From Propionivibrio sp. (GTDB lineage: Bacteria; Pseudomonadota; Gammaproteobacteria; Burkholderiales; Rhodocyclaceae), in assembly GCA_016705685.1 (NCBI GenBank), contig JADJLB010000002.1, positions 186,001 through 250,000 on the forward strand: 64,000 bases of DNA, in the 5' to 3' direction. Both the position numbers and the translations under genes were made by a program. Under the pieces are notes generated by a model. It saw only the letters and a program-made list of their open reading frames with translations. It made no database searches and was not told the origin of the DNA. Below, in pieces: positions 27,940 through 38,013 of this stretch. Positions within the stretch are counted from its first letter, which is position 1. The number at the start of each line of letters is the position of its first letter.

Positions 27940-28803
27940 CTATTCGATCCGCTCGAACCGCACCTGCCCGTACATTTCCGGATGCTTGCTGACGATCCAG
28001 TGTCCGGCTTCGGATTCGGCGCGTTCCCAGGTTGCCGCACGCAGGGAAATGCTCTGCAGGCGTCCGTCTTCCTCGGGCCATTCGAGCATGTAAGAACGAA
28101 ACCCTCCACGTTCCTGCAGGCGTATCCGGCGTGACCAGCGCGGGGGCTCGCGGCGCAACGTCGATAGTGGAGCGGTTTCCTCAGGGGCTATTACTAACTT
28201 GTAAAACGGCCCCAAGCCGCGATGCTGAACGATGTATTCGCGGTCCTTGACGATTTCTTCAATGACGCGCCAGTCAGGGCAAGCCTCGACGTTGGCGCCG
28301 ACGACCTGCCCTTGCTCGTCGTGAACCATTTCGGCCACAACGTCATGAGTCGCTTCCGGGCTCTCGACGAGGTCGTGCCAGGGCAAGCCCTGCCGCGTTG
28401 GCGGGGGAAAGGGGAGGGGTCGTTTGCCTTCCCTGATACGGGCAAAGAGCGCCGATTTGAGTACGTCCTCGAGTTCGACCAGAGGAAAGGCGGAACGCGG
28501 TTGCGACGGAAAACTGCCGGCGCCCATATAGCCGACGTTCCATAAGGTTTTCAACCATTCCGCCGCATCGAGCGCTACTTGCGCGAGTTGGGCGTCGAAG
28601 ACGTTGTGCACGGTCTCTCCCGTTTCCATCGGAGCGGAAAGCAATTCGGCCTCGTGCATTCGCGCGCGCATGCACTCCTGGAACAGACGACCCACCCATT
28701 CGGCGTCATCGGGAGAAAGCTGTTCGATGCGTTCGGCAAAATTCATCAGTTCGTCGGCATCGAGCGGGTCGGCCGGGTCAAACGGGTTTTCGTCATCGGT
28801 CAT
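27940..28803 (-). CDS. Uncharacterised acidic cytoplasmic protein
   Basis: This 287-residue protein has no signal peptide or membrane segment and no family I recognise. The N-terminus is strongly acidic (MTDDENPFDPADPLDADEL). The C-terminal 100 residues are Trp/Arg-rich with a beta-sheet pattern (RWSRRIRLQERGGFRSYMLEW). Codon use matches its neighbours, so it appears to be a true gene. It is divergent from the pteridine reductase gene and about 160 bases upstream of pelA on the same strand, but there is no evidence it belongs to the Pel pathway. Confidence 0.7.
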   Translation of the reverse strand: MTDDENPFDPADPLDADELMNFAERIEQLSPDDAEWVGRLFQECMRARMHEAELLSAPMETGETVHNVFDAQLAQVALDAAEWLKTLWNVGYMGAGSFPSQPRSAFPLVELEDVLKSALFARIREGKRPLPFPPPTRQGLPWHDLVESPEATHDVVAEMVHDEQGQVVGANVEACPDWRVIEEIVKDREYIVQHRGLGPFYKLVIAPEETAPLSTLRREPPRWSRRIRLQERGGFRSYMLEWPEEDGRLQSISLRAATWERAESEAGHWIVSKHPEMYGQVRFERIE

Positions 28804-28941
28804 GGATTTCGTGTCCCAAGGAGTAGCCGCGAGTCTAACAACTCACAGCCGCTTCGAATAGCGTCGGGTTTGGGCGGCGCCGGTGAAAAACCGTTAAAAT
28901 CCACACCCTTTGGTACTGAATTTGAAACTCTGGAGTCGGTC

Positions 28942-29679
28942 GTGATCGGCAAAACGGTATTGATCACCGGGGCAGCAAAGCGGGTCGGTCGTTCAATCGC
29001 TCGCGAATTGCATAGGGCTGGTGCCAATGTCGTGGTGCACTACCGAAGTGCCGCCGAGGCTGCCGAAGGGCTGGTGGCAGAATTAAATGCCAATCGGCCG
29101 GATTCGGCCATTAGTCGGCAGGCCAACTTGCTGGATATCGACGCGCTTTCTGCACTGGTGGCAAACACGGTGACCCATTTCGGGCAACTGGATGGTCTGG
29201 TCAACAACGCATCCAGTTTTTTCGCCACGCCTTTGGGTGAAATCGATCAGTCTGACTGGGATGATTTGATGGGCAGCAATCTGAAAGCACCGCTCTTTCT
29301 GACTCAGGCGGCGGCACCGTATCTAAGAGCGTCGCGGGGGGCCGTCGTCAATATCACCGATATCCATGCCGAAAGGCCGCTGGCCGGATTTTCGCTGTAC
29401 TGTATTGCCAAGGCCGGGCTGCTTGGTATGACAAAGGCATTGTCCATCGAACTGGCGCCGGAAGTGCGTGTCAATGCGGTAGCGCCGGGTCCGATCTTAT
29501 GGCCTGACTCCGATGTTTTCGACACCAAAATGCGTGACCGAGTCATCGACCATACATTGCTGAAACGTCTAGGCGATCCGCTGGACGTCGCGCGCACGGT
29601 GCGTTACCTGCTTGACGAAGCCCCCTACGTGACGGGCCAGGTCATCAATGTCGATGGCGGTCGAACGGCCCACCTGTAA
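28942..29679 (+). CDS. Pteridine reductase-like short-chain dehydrogenase
   Basis: This 245-residue NAD(P)H-dependent SDR is related to FolM/PTR1 pteridine reductases, which reduce dihydrobiopterin or dihydrofolate. Signatures are the cofactor loop [12 protein letters not shown] (residues 8-19), the VNNASSF motif, the catalytic Tyr-x3-Lys in SLYCIAKAG, and the C-terminal [15 protein letters not shown], with Arg next to the glycine motif, is typical of pteridine reductases rather than of fatty-acid SDRs. The GTG at 28942 gives the normal N-terminus; the longer frame back to 28579 reads through the divergent gene. ttcA follows after about 40 bases. Confidence 0.82.
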   Translation: MIGKTVLITGAAKRVGRSIARELHRAGANVVVHYRSAAEAAEGLVAELNANRPDSAISRQANLLDIDALSALVANTVTHFGQLDGLVNNASSFFATPLGEIDQSDWDDLMGSNLKAPLFLTQAAAPYLRASRGAVVNITDIHAERPLAGFSLYCIAKAGLLGMTKALSIELAPEVRVNAVAPGPILWPDSDVFDTKMRDRVIDHTLLKRLGDPLDVARTVRYLLDEAPYVTGQVINVDGGRTAHL

Positions 29680-29720
29680 CCCTTCAATTTTCATACTATC
29701 GAATCAGTCCGAAAGCTCCG

Positions 29721-30608
29721 GTGGAAAAATCAAGAACGCTTCAGCGCTTGGGGAAACACCTCGAGAGCAAGGTTGGCAAGGCCATAGCCGATTACAACAT
29801 GATCGAAGAGGGCGACACCCTGCTCGTTTGCCTGTCTGGGGGCAAGGACTCCTACACCATGCTGTCGACCTTGATGGCGCTGCGCCAGCGCGCACCGGTG
29901 GATTTCCGCCTGATTGCGATGAATCTGGACCAGAAGCAGCCTGGGTTTCCCGCTGAAGTGCTTCCGGCCTACCTGTCCGGGCTGGGCATCGAGCACCGTA
30001 TCGTCGAACAGGATACGTATTCAATCGTCAAGGAGAAGATCCCTGAGGGGAAGACAACATGCTCACTCTGTTCGCGGCTGCGGCGCGGCGTGATATACCG
30101 TACCGCCAGGGAACTGGGGGCCAACAAAATCGCCCTCGGGCATCATCGCGACGACATCGTTCATACCTTGTTTCTCAATATGCTGTTTGGTGGAAAACTG
30201 AAGGCCATGCCGCCCAAACTGGTCACTGACGATGGCACCCTGGTCGTGATTCGCCCTCTCGCCTATTGCAGCGAAAGTGACATCGCACGCTTTGCGCGTG
30301 GCATGGAATATCCGATTATTCCGTGCAATCTTTGCGGTTCGCAAAATAACCTTCAACGGCAAAAAATCCGCGAGATGATGGCCGATTGGGATCGCCGTTT
30401 CCCTGGGCGAACCGAGTCGGTATTTACGGCGATGCAGAACATCGTTCCTTCGCATCTGGCCGACAATGCATTATTCGATTTCAAAGGCCTGCACCCTGGA
30501 AATGAACTGTCCGACATGGACGGAGGGGATACGGTTTTCGACAGCCCGGGATTTGAACCGGAATTGGCGCAGCCTGAAACTTTCATACCACTTGTGCGCA
30601 GCGCGTGA
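29721..30608 (+). CDS. ttcA: tRNA 2-thiocytidine(32) synthetase TtcA
   Basis: TtcA thiolates C32 of certain tRNAs using ATP and an iron-sulfur cluster. The 295-residue protein shows the PP-loop SGGKDS (residues about 39-44), then the two CxxC pairs CSLC (about 115) and CNLC (about 206) that hold the cluster, as in E. coli TtcA. GTG start with GCTCCGG upstream. It follows the pteridine reductase gene on the same strand. There is no sign of disruption. Confidence 0.96.
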   Translation: MEKSRTLQRLGKHLESKVGKAIADYNMIEEGDTLLVCLSGGKDSYTMLSTLMALRQRAPVDFRLIAMNLDQKQPGFPAEVLPAYLSGLGIEHRIVEQDTYSIVKEKIPEGKTTCSLCSRLRRGVIYRTARELGANKIALGHHRDDIVHTLFLNMLFGGKLKAMPPKLVTDDGTLVVIRPLAYCSESDIARFARGMEYPIIPCNLCGSQNNLQRQKIREMMADWDRRFPGRTESVFTAMQNIVPSHLADNALFDFKGLHPGNELSDMDGGDTVFDSPGFEPELAQPETFIPLVRSA

Positions 30609-30762
30609 AGCGCAAAGCGTGGTCTTTTGATATTATCCGGGAACCATTGCCGCAACGCGATTCGGCAAGTAACTTGGGGAAACCGGAAAGGGTGGTGAGT
30701 CTTTGGATCGGGCTTTTGACGGAACTGCAACCGAGTTTTCCGGTGCCGGGATACCTATAGAT

Positions 30763-31665
30763 ATGAACAGTGCAAATCAAACTCTGTCAGTGTTGTTCGC
30801 CGGCGTGTCGGGAAGTGCGCGGCTGCACGAGAAACTGGGGAGTGATGAAGCGGCACGTGCGGTCGATCGGTGTCTGAAACGCATGGAGCGTGCCATCGGT
30901 GCTTATGGCGGGCGCATCATCAAACGGGTCGGCGATGAGTTGATGGTGGTATTCAATCTGGCAGATGAAGCGTTTCAGGCCGCCATCGAGATGCAACAGC
31001 GCGTAGCTGATCTACCACCTGTCTCGGGAGTCAAGCTGGCCATACGCATTGGTTTGGCCTACGGCTCGGTCGATGAAAATGACGGAAGTCTGGCCAGTGA
31101 AACGGTCAAGGATGCCGCAGGGCTGGCCGGATTGGCCAAGCCTGGGCAAGTCCTGGCCAGCCTTCAGGCGCAGGCGGCACTATCCCCTGCATTAAAGAGT
31201 TCGACACGTGATCTCGGACCACCCGCCACCAAGGGCAAGTCGCCGAAGGGGATCGTCTTCGAAGTTGTGGCGCCCGACACAAGCCTCGCCGAGCCGGGGG
31301 GCGCCGGCGATCATCGGGAAAGCAAGAGCAGTAGCTTGCAAGGTGCACGACTCCAACTGCGTTATGCCGGCAAGCTGATAACTCTGGATGACGGCAATCC
31401 GGTAATCACCATGGGTCGGGACAAGGAAAGCGATGTCGTCATCCATGATCGACGGGCGTCGCGCAACCATGCGAGGATTGAACTGCAGGGTGATCGGATC
31501 GTGCTCATCGATAACAGCACCAATGGCACATTTGTGACGCTAAATGGCAACCCGGAGTTGTTTCTGCGCAAAGAGGAATGCCTTATTCACGCCAAGGGTC
31601 TGATCTGCTTTGCCGATTCGGCCGCAAGTCCCGGCGCGGATTGCGCTGAATTCGATCTGATCTGA
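30763..31665 (+). CDS. Class III cyclase-like domain fused to FHA domain, metal site altered
   Basis: From the ATG at 30763 the protein has 300 residues: an adenylate/guanylate cyclase homology domain (about 1-160), a linker, and an FHA phosphothreonine-binding domain (about 195-285; MGRDKESDVVIHDRRASRNHARIEL). In the cyclase domain the first metal-binding Asp expected in LFADVSGS is Gly (LFAGVSGS), whereas the second (RVGDELMVVF) is kept. This predicts weak or no cyclase activity and possibly a binding role. A longer in-frame start at 30703 exists. A bidirectional terminator follows directly. No kinase or partner is adjacent. Confidence 0.8.
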   Translation: MNSANQTLSVLFAGVSGSARLHEKLGSDEAARAVDRCLKRMERAIGAYGGRIIKRVGDELMVVFNLADEAFQAAIEMQQRVADLPPVSGVKLAIRIGLAYGSVDENDGSLASETVKDAAGLAGLAKPGQVLASLQAQAALSPALKSSTRDLGPPATKGKSPKGIVFEVVAPDTSLAEPGGAGDHRESKSSSLQGARLQLRYAGKLITLDDGNPVITMGRDKESDVVIHDRRASRNHARIELQGDRIVLIDNSTNGTFVTLNGNPELFLRKEECLIHAKGLICFADSAASPGADCAEFDLI

Positions 31666-31678
31666 ACACGTACAGTTA

Positions 31679-31712
31679 AAAAAAACGACGGCACGGATAC
31701 CGTCGTTTTTTT
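31679..31712. terminator. Bidirectional intrinsic terminator
   Basis: An A-rich arm ending in CGACGG (31679-31691) pairs with CCGTCG plus a T-run (31700-31712) around the loop CACGGATA, giving a 13-bp stem with T-tracts on both strands. It lies between the convergent cyclase-FHA and psiF genes and should stop both. Confidence 0.9.
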
Positions 31713-31732
31713 GTTGCTGTTCGTCAGTGGGG

Positions 31733-32059
31733 TTACGGCTTGTCGGCCTTGAGGCACTGGCTCATGAATTGTTTACGCTCGTCCCCTTTGAGCGCCTTGG
31801 TCTTGGCGTCGGCGTTGCAGGTCTTCATTTTGTCCTGTTGGGTGGCGGCAGGCGCCGGCTTCGAACCCAGGCACTCGCTCATGAATTTCTTCCGTTCAGC
31901 GCCCTTGAGGGCCTTGGTTTTGGCGTCGGCGTTACAGGCTTTCATTTTTTCCTGCTGTGCCTGTTGCGCGGGTGAGGGCGTTTTCTTCGCTTGATCATCT
32001 GCAGCGAAGGCGCTGCTCGTAACGAAGGCGAGGGCAACGAGAGCAATCATGGCTTTCAT
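31733..32059 (-). CDS. psiF: PsiF-family periplasmic protein with two repeats
   Basis: This small exported protein (108 residues) has a Sec signal (MKAMIALVALAFVTSSAFA) and two near-identical PsiF repeats, KMKACNADAKTKALKG and KMKTCNADAKTKALKG, each followed by a cysteine-containing SxCL. psiF is phosphate-starvation-inducible in E. coli, but its molecular role is unknown. The start at 32059 is set by AAGGAG eight bases upstream; an upstream ATG at 32107 would bury the signal peptide. A Pho box was not recognised in the short upstream gap to hprK. Confidence 0.85.
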   Translation of the reverse strand: MKAMIALVALAFVTSSAFAADDQAKKTPSPAQQAQQEKMKACNADAKTKALKGAERKKFMSECLGSKPAPAATQQDKMKTCNADAKTKALKGDERKQFMSQCLKADKP

Positions 32060-32108
32060 GGGTAACTCCTTGAAAAGTTGAAAACGTTCGCTAATTATAA
32101 ACGGCATA

Positions 32109-33053
32109 TTACAAGTCGTCGTCGAGAACGGCCTGTTGCTGGCGATTGATGAATTCGCTCATGCTGTCGATGCCACGCATTTGCAGGATACAGTTGCGCA
32201 CCGCCGCTTCGAGCAACACGGCAAGGTTGCGTCCGGGAGCTACATGGAAAACGACCTTGCGCACGGGTATGCCGAGAATTTCCTGCGTCTGGGAATCGAG
32301 CGGCAAGCGCGGCGAGTCGTCGCCGGTGGCAAATTCCTGCAGATGGACGACCAGCTTGAGCTTCATCTTTCGGCGTGCCGCCGTCTCGCCGAAAATAGTC
32401 CGGATATTGAGCAGGCCAAGCCCTCGCACTTCCAGGTAATCGCGAAGCATGCTCGGGCAGCGGCCCTCAATCGTTGTCGGCGCTGTGCGTGCCAGTTCGA
32501 CGACATCGTCGGCAACCAGGCCGTGTCCGCGCGAAACGAGTTCGAGAGCCAGTTCGCTCTTGCCAACGCCGGAATCGCCGGTAATCAGAATGCCCATGCC
32601 ATACACGTCCATGAACACACCGTGCGCCGATACGGTGTCCGCAAACCGGCGCGCGAGATAGATATGCAGCAAGTCAATGACGACCGAGCACTCTTTCGGA
32701 GTGACAAACAGCGGGGTTTGCGTCGCTTCGCACAAATCCTTGGCCCCGGGGGGTATTTCCAGGCCGTCAGCGACGATCAGTGCCGGTGGCGACGCCGCCA
32801 TGAGATCGTCGATCTGTCGATGCCAGCGCTCGACGCCGACGCGTTCAGCCCAACGCTGTTCAGCCTTGCCGATAACCTGGACACGATGGCTGTAGATCAG
32901 ATTGAGATGTCCTACGACATCGGGGCCATAGATTCCTTGATCCTTGAGGACGACAAGCCGCTCGACGCCTACCGCCGCGATCCAGGTGAGCTTGAGTTTC
33001 TCAAGGTGGTCCGTATAGAGTTGGGTGATGCTCAGAGTGCGGGCTGGAATCAT
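32109..33053 (-). CDS. hprK: HPr kinase/phosphorylase
   Basis: HprK phosphorylates and dephosphorylates a serine of the phosphocarrier HPr. In betaproteobacteria it acts in a regulatory PTS with ptsN rather than in sugar uptake. The C-terminal kinase domain holds Walker A GDSGVGKSELALEL (about residues 150-163), a second conserved block EVRGLGLLNI, and the HprK signature PVRKVVFHVAPGRN. The ATG at 33053 gives the family N-terminus; a TTG at 33068 overlapping the ptsN stop is an alternative. Confidence 0.94.
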   Translation of the reverse strand: MIPARTLSITQLYTDHLEKLKLTWIAAVGVERLVVLKDQGIYGPDVVGHLNLIYSHRVQVIGKAEQRWAERVGVERWHRQIDDLMAASPPALIVADGLEIPPGAKDLCEATQTPLFVTPKECSVVIDLLHIYLARRFADTVSAHGVFMDVYGMGILITGDSGVGKSELALELVSRGHGLVADDVVELARTAPTTIEGRCPSMLRDYLEVRGLGLLNIRTIFGETAARRKMKLKLVVHLQEFATGDDSPRLPLDSQTQEILGIPVRKVVFHVAPGRNLAVLLEAAVRNCILQMRGIDSMSEFINRQQQAVLDDDL

Positions 33054-33064
33054 GCTGACGGCTC

Positions 33065-33511
33065 TCAATGAGTGAGCAGCTGGCGGATCTCTTCGGCACT
33101 GGCGGCGTTGGAGAGCCCCTCGCGGCAGGTAGGATCGGAGAATTTTTCAGCGAGTTCGGAAAGGATTTGCAGATGTTGTTCTGTGGCCTGTTCGGGAACG
33201 AGCAAGACGAAAAGGAGAGAAACCGGTCTTCCATCCGGCGAGTCAAACGGGACCGGCGCAGCAAGACGTAAGAATGCGCCAGTAGCCCCCTTCAGCCCCT
33301 TGATGCGTCCGTGCGGAATGGCGATACCCTGACCAAGACCGGTTGAGCCCAGTTTTTCACGGGCAAACAGGCTTTCGAAGACAGCACTGCTGGCGATGCC
33401 CTGGTTGTTTTCGAAGAGGAGACCGACATGCTCGAAGACACGTTTCTTGCTGCTTGCATCGAGATCAAGGACGATATTTTCAGTGGCGAGTAATGGCGAT
33501 ATCTGGCTCAT
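33065..33511 (-). CDS. ptsN: Nitrogen PTS IIA component EIIA-Ntr
   Basis: This 148-residue PTS IIA (fructose/mannitol fold) protein accepts phosphate from NPr and regulates K+ transport and nitrogen responses. The phosphorylated His is in GQGIAIPHGRI (residue about 68), and the family motifs ENIVLDLDASSKKRVFE and LGSTGLGQGIAIP are present. It follows hpf and rpoN and precedes hprK, the usual betaproteobacterial order. Confidence 0.94.
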   Translation of the reverse strand: MSQISPLLATENIVLDLDASSKKRVFEHVGLLFENNQGIASSAVFESLFAREKLGSTGLGQGIAIPHGRIKGLKGATGAFLRLAAPVPFDSPDGRPVSLLFVLLVPEQATEQHLQILSELAEKFSDPTCREGLSNAASAEEIRQLLTH

Positions 33512-33630
33512 GCTGGAAAGTATAAAAATCTTGGCGAGCGGTCGGCGTGAAAAGGGCTAACGGAAATAAGAAAGTTGTCGATCTGCCTGGCGTGTTGACC
33601 CAGCGAGGCCAATCACGCAAGGCATGGCAT

Positions 33631-33954
33631 TCATTCCTGGACGATTTGGCTGATCTTCTGGCCACGATGATGGTTTTGCACTTTCTGCTTGTGCTTCTGG
33701 ATTTGACGGTCGAGTTTGTCGACCAGACTATCAACCGCAGCGTAAAGATCTTCGTCAACGGCTTCGACGAAAACGTCCTTGCCGGAAAGGTGAACGGTGA
33801 CCTCGGCCTTCTGTTTCAATTTGGCGACTGACAGAATCACATTAACATCGATGACGTTATCAAAGTGGCGCGTCACGCGATCAAGTTTACCAGTAACGTA
33901 ATCGTGAATTGCCGGTGTGATATCGAGGTGATGTCCACTGATCTGCAGGTTCAT
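33631..33954 (-). CDS. hpf: Ribosome hibernation-promoting factor (short HPF/RaiA-like)
   Basis: This 107-residue member of the sigma54-modulation/HPF family binds the 30S decoding site of idle ribosomes. It begins [20 protein letters not shown] and has the conserved [31 protein letters not shown] segment in its centre. There is no long C-terminal dimerisation tail, so it is the short form that pairs with RMF in gammaproteobacteria. It lies about 140 bases downstream of rpoN, as in many proteobacteria. Confidence 0.93.
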   Translation of the reverse strand: MNLQISGHHLDITPAIHDYVTGKLDRVTRHFDNVIDVNVILSVAKLKQKAEVTVHLSGKDVFVEAVDEDLYAAVDSLVDKLDRQIQKHKQKVQNHHRGQKISQIVQE

Positions 33955-34096
33955 GGTGAAGCTCCTTGTCAGAGTTATTGTCGCGTCAGCGATCGTCGAA
34001 AACCCCTTGCCCGCTCGTTAGAGCGGCCTCGGGGTTGTGGGGTAAGTACAGGGCGCTGCTTTCATCTTCAGAGGTGACAATACACGTAGTAGACCA

Positions 34097-35527
34097 CTAA
34101 AAGGCTCTACGTAGTTTAACGGGCGGAATGCTGAGCCCCTCACGGTATTTTGCGATCGTTCGCCGAGCGACAACTATGCCCTGTTGACCAAGGATTTCGG
34201 ACAGCTGGCTATCGGACAAGGGGGTTTTCTGTTCTTCCGACGCGATCAATTGTTTGATCAGCGCCCGGATGGCCGTCGCCGAGCATGCGCCACCCGCCTC
34301 GGTGGCGACGTGACTGCCGAAGAAATACTTCAATTCGAAAATGCCGCGTGGAGTCGCCATGTATTTTTGCGTCGTTACGCGGGAAATGGTCGACTCGTGC
34401 AAACCCAGAATGTCGGCAATTTCACGTAGCACCAGCGGTCTCATGGCCACCTCGCCATGATCAAAAAACTGCCGCTGGCGGTCGACGATAGACTGCGCCA
34501 CCCGCAGAATGGTGTCAAAGCGCTGCTGCACGTTCTTTATCAGCCAGCGTGCTTCCTGCAATTGTCCGGCGAGTCCCGAGCCGCGCTGCCGGGACAGTAT
34601 CTGGGCATACAGGCTGTTGATGCGCAAGCGAGGAAAAGCGTCGGAATTAACGTTGACGACCCATTGGCCGCGTATCTTCCGCACCACCACATCCGGGGTG
34701 ATATAGCGCGCCTCGAGCGCGGCATATTTTGAACCGGGTCTGGGGTTGAGGCTGCGTATCAGCGACTGGGCGTCGCGCAACTGCACGTCGTCGCACTCGA
34801 CGAGTTTTTTGAGTCTAATGAAATCGCGACTGGCCAGCAGATCGAGGTGTTTGCGCACGATTTTCAGGGCCAATACCGACGTATCGTCGCCATGCAAGGC
34901 CTCCAGCTGCAAAGCGAGGCACTCTTGTGCGTTGCGGGCACCCACGCCGGTCGGGTCGAAGCATTGCAGGTGATTGAGCGCGATCTGCAGTTCCTCCAGC
35001 TCGATTTCGAGTTCGGCAGGCAGTGTTTCTGCGAGTTCCTCAAGCGACAGGGTCAGATAGCCATCGTCATCGAGCGCTTCGATCAGACATTGCACCAAGG
35101 TATGGTCTCGGTCGGGAATGCTGATCAGCCCGAGTTGACTCGACAGGTGTTCGCGCAACGAGGTCGTCGCGACCTGTACGTCCTGGAAGTCGCCATCATC
35201 GTCGTCGAACGACCCGGATGAACTGGAACCGGAGTAATTGTTTTCTTCGTCGCCGAGCCAGCTCTCGTCATCGGCCGAGGAAACCGCCGTTTCGATGTCG
35301 TTTCCCGTGTTGTCGTCCGCAGCGGATTCGGAGTCCTGATCGCTGGGGCCAGGCTGAAGGGGCGCATACTCCTCTTCCACGCGTTCGAGCAGCGGGTTTT
35401 CCTGCAGGTACTTTTCCAGTTCCTGCTCAAGTTCGAGCGTCGACAGTTGCAACAGACGTATGGACTGCTGCAACTGAGGCGTCAGTGCGAGATGCTGCGA
35501 AAGCTTGAGTTGTAGGGATGGTTTCAT
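34097..35527 (-). CDS. rpoN: RNA polymerase sigma54 factor
   Basis: This 476-residue sigma54 needs AAA+ activators such as the one at the left edge of the window. Region I is Gln/Leu-rich ([22 protein letters not shown]), region II is acidic (residues about 60-115), and region III carries the HTH and the RpoN box [10 protein letters not shown] near the C-terminus. The length is normal. The gene is between lptB and hpf on the minus strand. The acidic spacer is longer in serine and aspartate than usual but not disruptive. Confidence 0.97.
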   Translation of the reverse strand: MKPSLQLKLSQHLALTPQLQQSIRLLQLSTLELEQELEKYLQENPLLERVEEEYAPLQPGPSDQDSESAADDNTGNDIETAVSSADDESWLGDEENNYSGSSSSGSFDDDDGDFQDVQVATTSLREHLSSQLGLISIPDRDHTLVQCLIEALDDDGYLTLSLEELAETLPAELEIELEELQIALNHLQCFDPTGVGARNAQECLALQLEALHGDDTSVLALKIVRKHLDLLASRDFIRLKKLVECDDVQLRDAQSLIRSLNPRPGSKYAALEARYITPDVVVRKIRGQWVVNVNSDAFPRLRINSLYAQILSRQRGSGLAGQLQEARWLIKNVQQRFDTILRVAQSIVDRQRQFFDHGEVAMRPLVLREIADILGLHESTISRVTTQKYMATPRGIFELKYFFGSHVATEAGGACSATAIRALIKQLIASEEQKTPLSDSQLSEILGQQGIVVARRTIAKYREGLSIPPVKLRRAF

Positions 35528-35605
35528 TTACGGAGCCTGATCGGCCACCGGATTGCAGGAAGTCAACTCGTTTCGTTCTGGATTTTATTGAAGCAAGTGC
35601 CAGAT

Positions 35606-36361
35606 TCAGAGGCGGAAATTTTCACCCAGATAAACCTTCCGGACGTTTTCATTATAAATGATTTCATCAGGCCGGCCAGCGGCGAGAACACTGCCTTCGT
35701 TGATGATATAGGCGTGATCGCAGATGCCCAGCGTTTCACGTACATTGTGGTCGGTAATCAAAACACCGATATTGCGCTCCTTGAGGAAGCGGATGATCTT
35801 CTGGATATCCAGCACGGCAATAGGATCAATGCCGGCAAAGGGCTCGTCAAGCAGGATGAAGCGTGGTTCGGTCGACAGCGCACGGGCAATTTCCACCCTG
35901 CGCCGCTCGCCGCCGGAAAGCGACGCCGCCGAGCTGTTGCGAATATGGCCGATATGCAGTTCTTCGAGCAGACGTTCGGCACGCAGTTCAACCTCGTCAG
36001 GCGTCAGACGCTGCAGCTCAAGTACCGCCTTGATGTTCTCGACAACGGAAAGTTTGCGGAAAACGGAGGCTTCCTGCGGCAGGTAGGACACGCCTAACTT
36101 GGCACGTCTGTGGATCGGCAGGTGGGTCAGTTTCTTATCGTCGAGGTGAACATCGCCACCGTCGCAGGACACCAGACCAACCACCATGTAGAAGCAGGTC
36201 GTCTTCCCCGCACCGTTTGGTCCGAGCAGGCCAACCACTTCGCCGCTTCTCACCTCCAAGGACACGTCCTGCACCACCGTGCGCTTCTTGAAGCGCTTCT
36301 TCAGGTTGTGCGTGGATAGGATACTTTTCGTACTTGGGTTGTCGCTGGTTTCTGGAATCAT
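35606..36361 (-). CDS. lptB: LPS export ABC transporter ATPase LptB
   Basis: LptB powers extraction of lipopolysaccharide from the inner membrane with LptFG. The 251 residues include Walker [10 protein letters not shown] (about 50-58), the signature LSGGERRR (about 148), and Walker [12 protein letters not shown]. The ATG follows the recX stop codon with no spacing (TGA-ATG), so the two are probably translated together. In most relatives lptB follows lptC and lptA; these are missing upstream here, indicating a rearrangement that joined recX to the lptB-rpoN unit. Confidence 0.95.
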   Translation of the reverse strand: MIPETSDNPSTKSILSTHNLKKRFKKRTVVQDVSLEVRSGEVVGLLGPNGAGKTTCFYMVVGLVSCDGGDVHLDDKKLTHLPIHRRAKLGVSYLPQEASVFRKLSVVENIKAVLELQRLTPDEVELRAERLLEELHIGHIRNSSAASLSGGERRRVEIARALSTEPRFILLDEPFAGIDPIAVLDIQKIIRFLKERNIGVLITDHNVRETLGICDHAYIINEGSVLAAGRPDEIIYNENVRKVYLGENFRL

Positions 36362-36808
36362 TCAATCGTCTTCGCAGTCGCCGCGCAGCACGCGACGGAT
36401 AACTTCTCCGGGAAAGCCCCGGCTCATCAAGAAACGCACTTGTCGGGCGTGCTCGGCGGCACCGGTTGTGCCGGGTTTGCTACCGTATTTGAGCTGCCAG
36501 ACCCGGCGTGCACGCGTCAGTTCAGGCGCGCAGGTAGCCAAGGCAGCGTTCGTTAAGGCGGTGGAAATGCCCTGGTTGCGCAGTTCGGATGCCAGCCGCG
36601 CGTTGCCAAGACGTTCGCTTCGGGCGTGCATGCGCGTCTCCACATAGCGCTCGTCGGAGAGCAGGTGGCGCGCGACCAGGTCGTCCAGCAAGGCGCCCAG
36701 TTCTTCAGCGGAATTGGCGTGGGGCGACAGCTTTCGTGCCAGTTCGGCCCGGGCATGTTCGCGCCGCGCCAGTAGCCGCAAAGCACGTTCGCGCAGGGTG
36801 CCGCTCAT
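36362..36808 (-). CDS. recX: Recombination regulator RecX
   Basis: This 148-residue protein is built of three-helix repeats and modulates RecA filaments. The starting segment (RERALRLLARREHARAELARKL) and the C-terminal RQVRFLMSRGFPGEVIRRVL are typical. It is 15 bases downstream of recA, the normal arrangement, and runs directly into lptB. Co-transcription from the SOS-controlled recA promoter would place lptB and possibly rpoN partly under LexA, which is an inference. Confidence 0.92.
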   Translation of the reverse strand: MSGTLRERALRLLARREHARAELARKLSPHANSAEELGALLDDLVARHLLSDERYVETRMHARSERLGNARLASELRNQGISTALTNAALATCAPELTRARRVWQLKYGSKPGTTGAAEHARQVRFLMSRGFPGEVIRRVLRGDCEDD

Positions 36809-36823
36809 GTCTGTCGTTTCCGT

Positions 36824-37843
36824 TTACTCGGCTGCATTGAGCAGTTTGGGTGAGGGTACATTGACCGCCGCACGGATTCTAGCCTCGATCTCCACCGCGA
36901 TATGCGGGTTGGCTTTGAGGTATTCACGCGCGTTATCTTTACCCTGCCCGATCTTGTCGCCGTTATAGGCATACCAGGAACCGGATTTTTCGACCAGTTT
37001 GTGATTGACCCCAAGCTCGACGATTTCGCCTTCGCGCGATGTTCCTTCGCCATAAAGGATGTCAAAAATGGCTTCGCGGAAAGGTGGCGCCACTTTGTTC
37101 TTGACAACCTTGACGCGGGTTTCATTGCCGATGACCTCGTCGCCCTTCTTGATACCGCCAATGCGGCGGATGTCGAGGCGCACCGAAGCGTAGAACTTGA
37201 GCGCATTGCCGCCGGTGGTTGTTTCCGGGCTGCCGAACATGACGCCGATCTTCATGCGGATCTGGTTGATGAAGATCACCAGCGTGTTGGTCCGATTGAT
37301 GTTTGCCGTGAGCTTACGCAGCGCCTGACTCATCAGGCGGGCCTGCAGGCCGGGAAGTGAATCGCCCATCTCGCCTTCGATTTCGGCTTTCGGAACGAGG
37401 GCAGCCACCGAGTCGATGACAATCACATCAACGCTCGAAGAACGCACCAGCATGTCGGTGATTTCAAGCGCTTGTTCGCCGGTATCCGGCTGCGAAATCA
37501 ACAGTTCGTCCAGATTGACACCCAGTTTCTGGGCATAGGTGGGATCCAGCGCGTGTTCAGCATCGATAAACGCGGCTGTGCCGCCGAGCTTCTGCATTTC
37601 GGCAATCACCTGCAGCGCCAGTGTCGTTTTTCCGGACGATTCGGGGCCGTAGATTTCGACGACGCGGCCACGCGGGAGACCGCCGATGCCCAGCGCGATG
37701 TCCAGCCCGAGCGAGCCGGTCGACACAACCTGAATGTCGTTGGCGACGCTGCCGTCGCCCATTTTCATGATCGAGCCTTTGCCGAACTGCTTTTCAATCT
37801 GGGCCAGTGCGGCGGCCAATGCTTTTGCCTTGTTGTCGTCCAT
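36824..37843 (-). CDS. recA: Recombinase RecA
   Basis: RecA forms ATP-dependent filaments on single-stranded DNA for strand exchange and LexA cleavage. The 339 residues contain Walker [10 protein letters not shown] (about 67-75), the [18 protein letters not shown] core, a DNA-binding loop near [14 protein letters not shown], and [15 protein letters not shown]. The length is normal and the frame intact. A perfect SOS box lies 81 bases upstream. recX follows. Confidence 0.98.
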   Translation of the reverse strand: MDDNKAKALAAALAQIEKQFGKGSIMKMGDGSVANDIQVVSTGSLGLDIALGIGGLPRGRVVEIYGPESSGKTTLALQVIAEMQKLGGTAAFIDAEHALDPTYAQKLGVNLDELLISQPDTGEQALEITDMLVRSSSVDVIVIDSVAALVPKAEIEGEMGDSLPGLQARLMSQALRKLTANINRTNTLVIFINQIRMKIGVMFGSPETTTGGNALKFYASVRLDIRRIGGIKKGDEVIGNETRVKVVKNKVAPPFREAIFDILYGEGTSREGEIVELGVNHKLVEKSGSWYAYNGDKIGQGKDNAREYLKANPHIAVEIEARIRAAVNVPSPKLLNAAE

Positions 37844-37923
37844 TGCGTGTCCTTTGTCCTGGTTGGCGGGGATTATCTCATGTTCGACGACGCAGAGCCT
37901 GCGCGTTGCGCCCGTGTCGAATG

Positions 37924-37939
37924 CTGTAATTATATACAG
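37924..37939 (-). promoter_or_regulatory. LexA operator (SOS box) overlapping the recA -10
   Basis: CTGTATATAATTACAG on the minus strand fits CTGT-N8-ACAG exactly and contains a perfect -10 hexamer TATAAT (37929-37934). A convincing -35 could not be picked. Its position, 81 bases before the recA start, is typical. LexA binding there would block RNA polymerase. Confidence 0.88.
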
Positions 37940-38013
37940 TTATACCGATTTGGTTGCGTGACTGTTCGCGCTTGGACGTTCTTCGTCCCGTGCCTGGTCA
38001 TCTATTGGGCACG

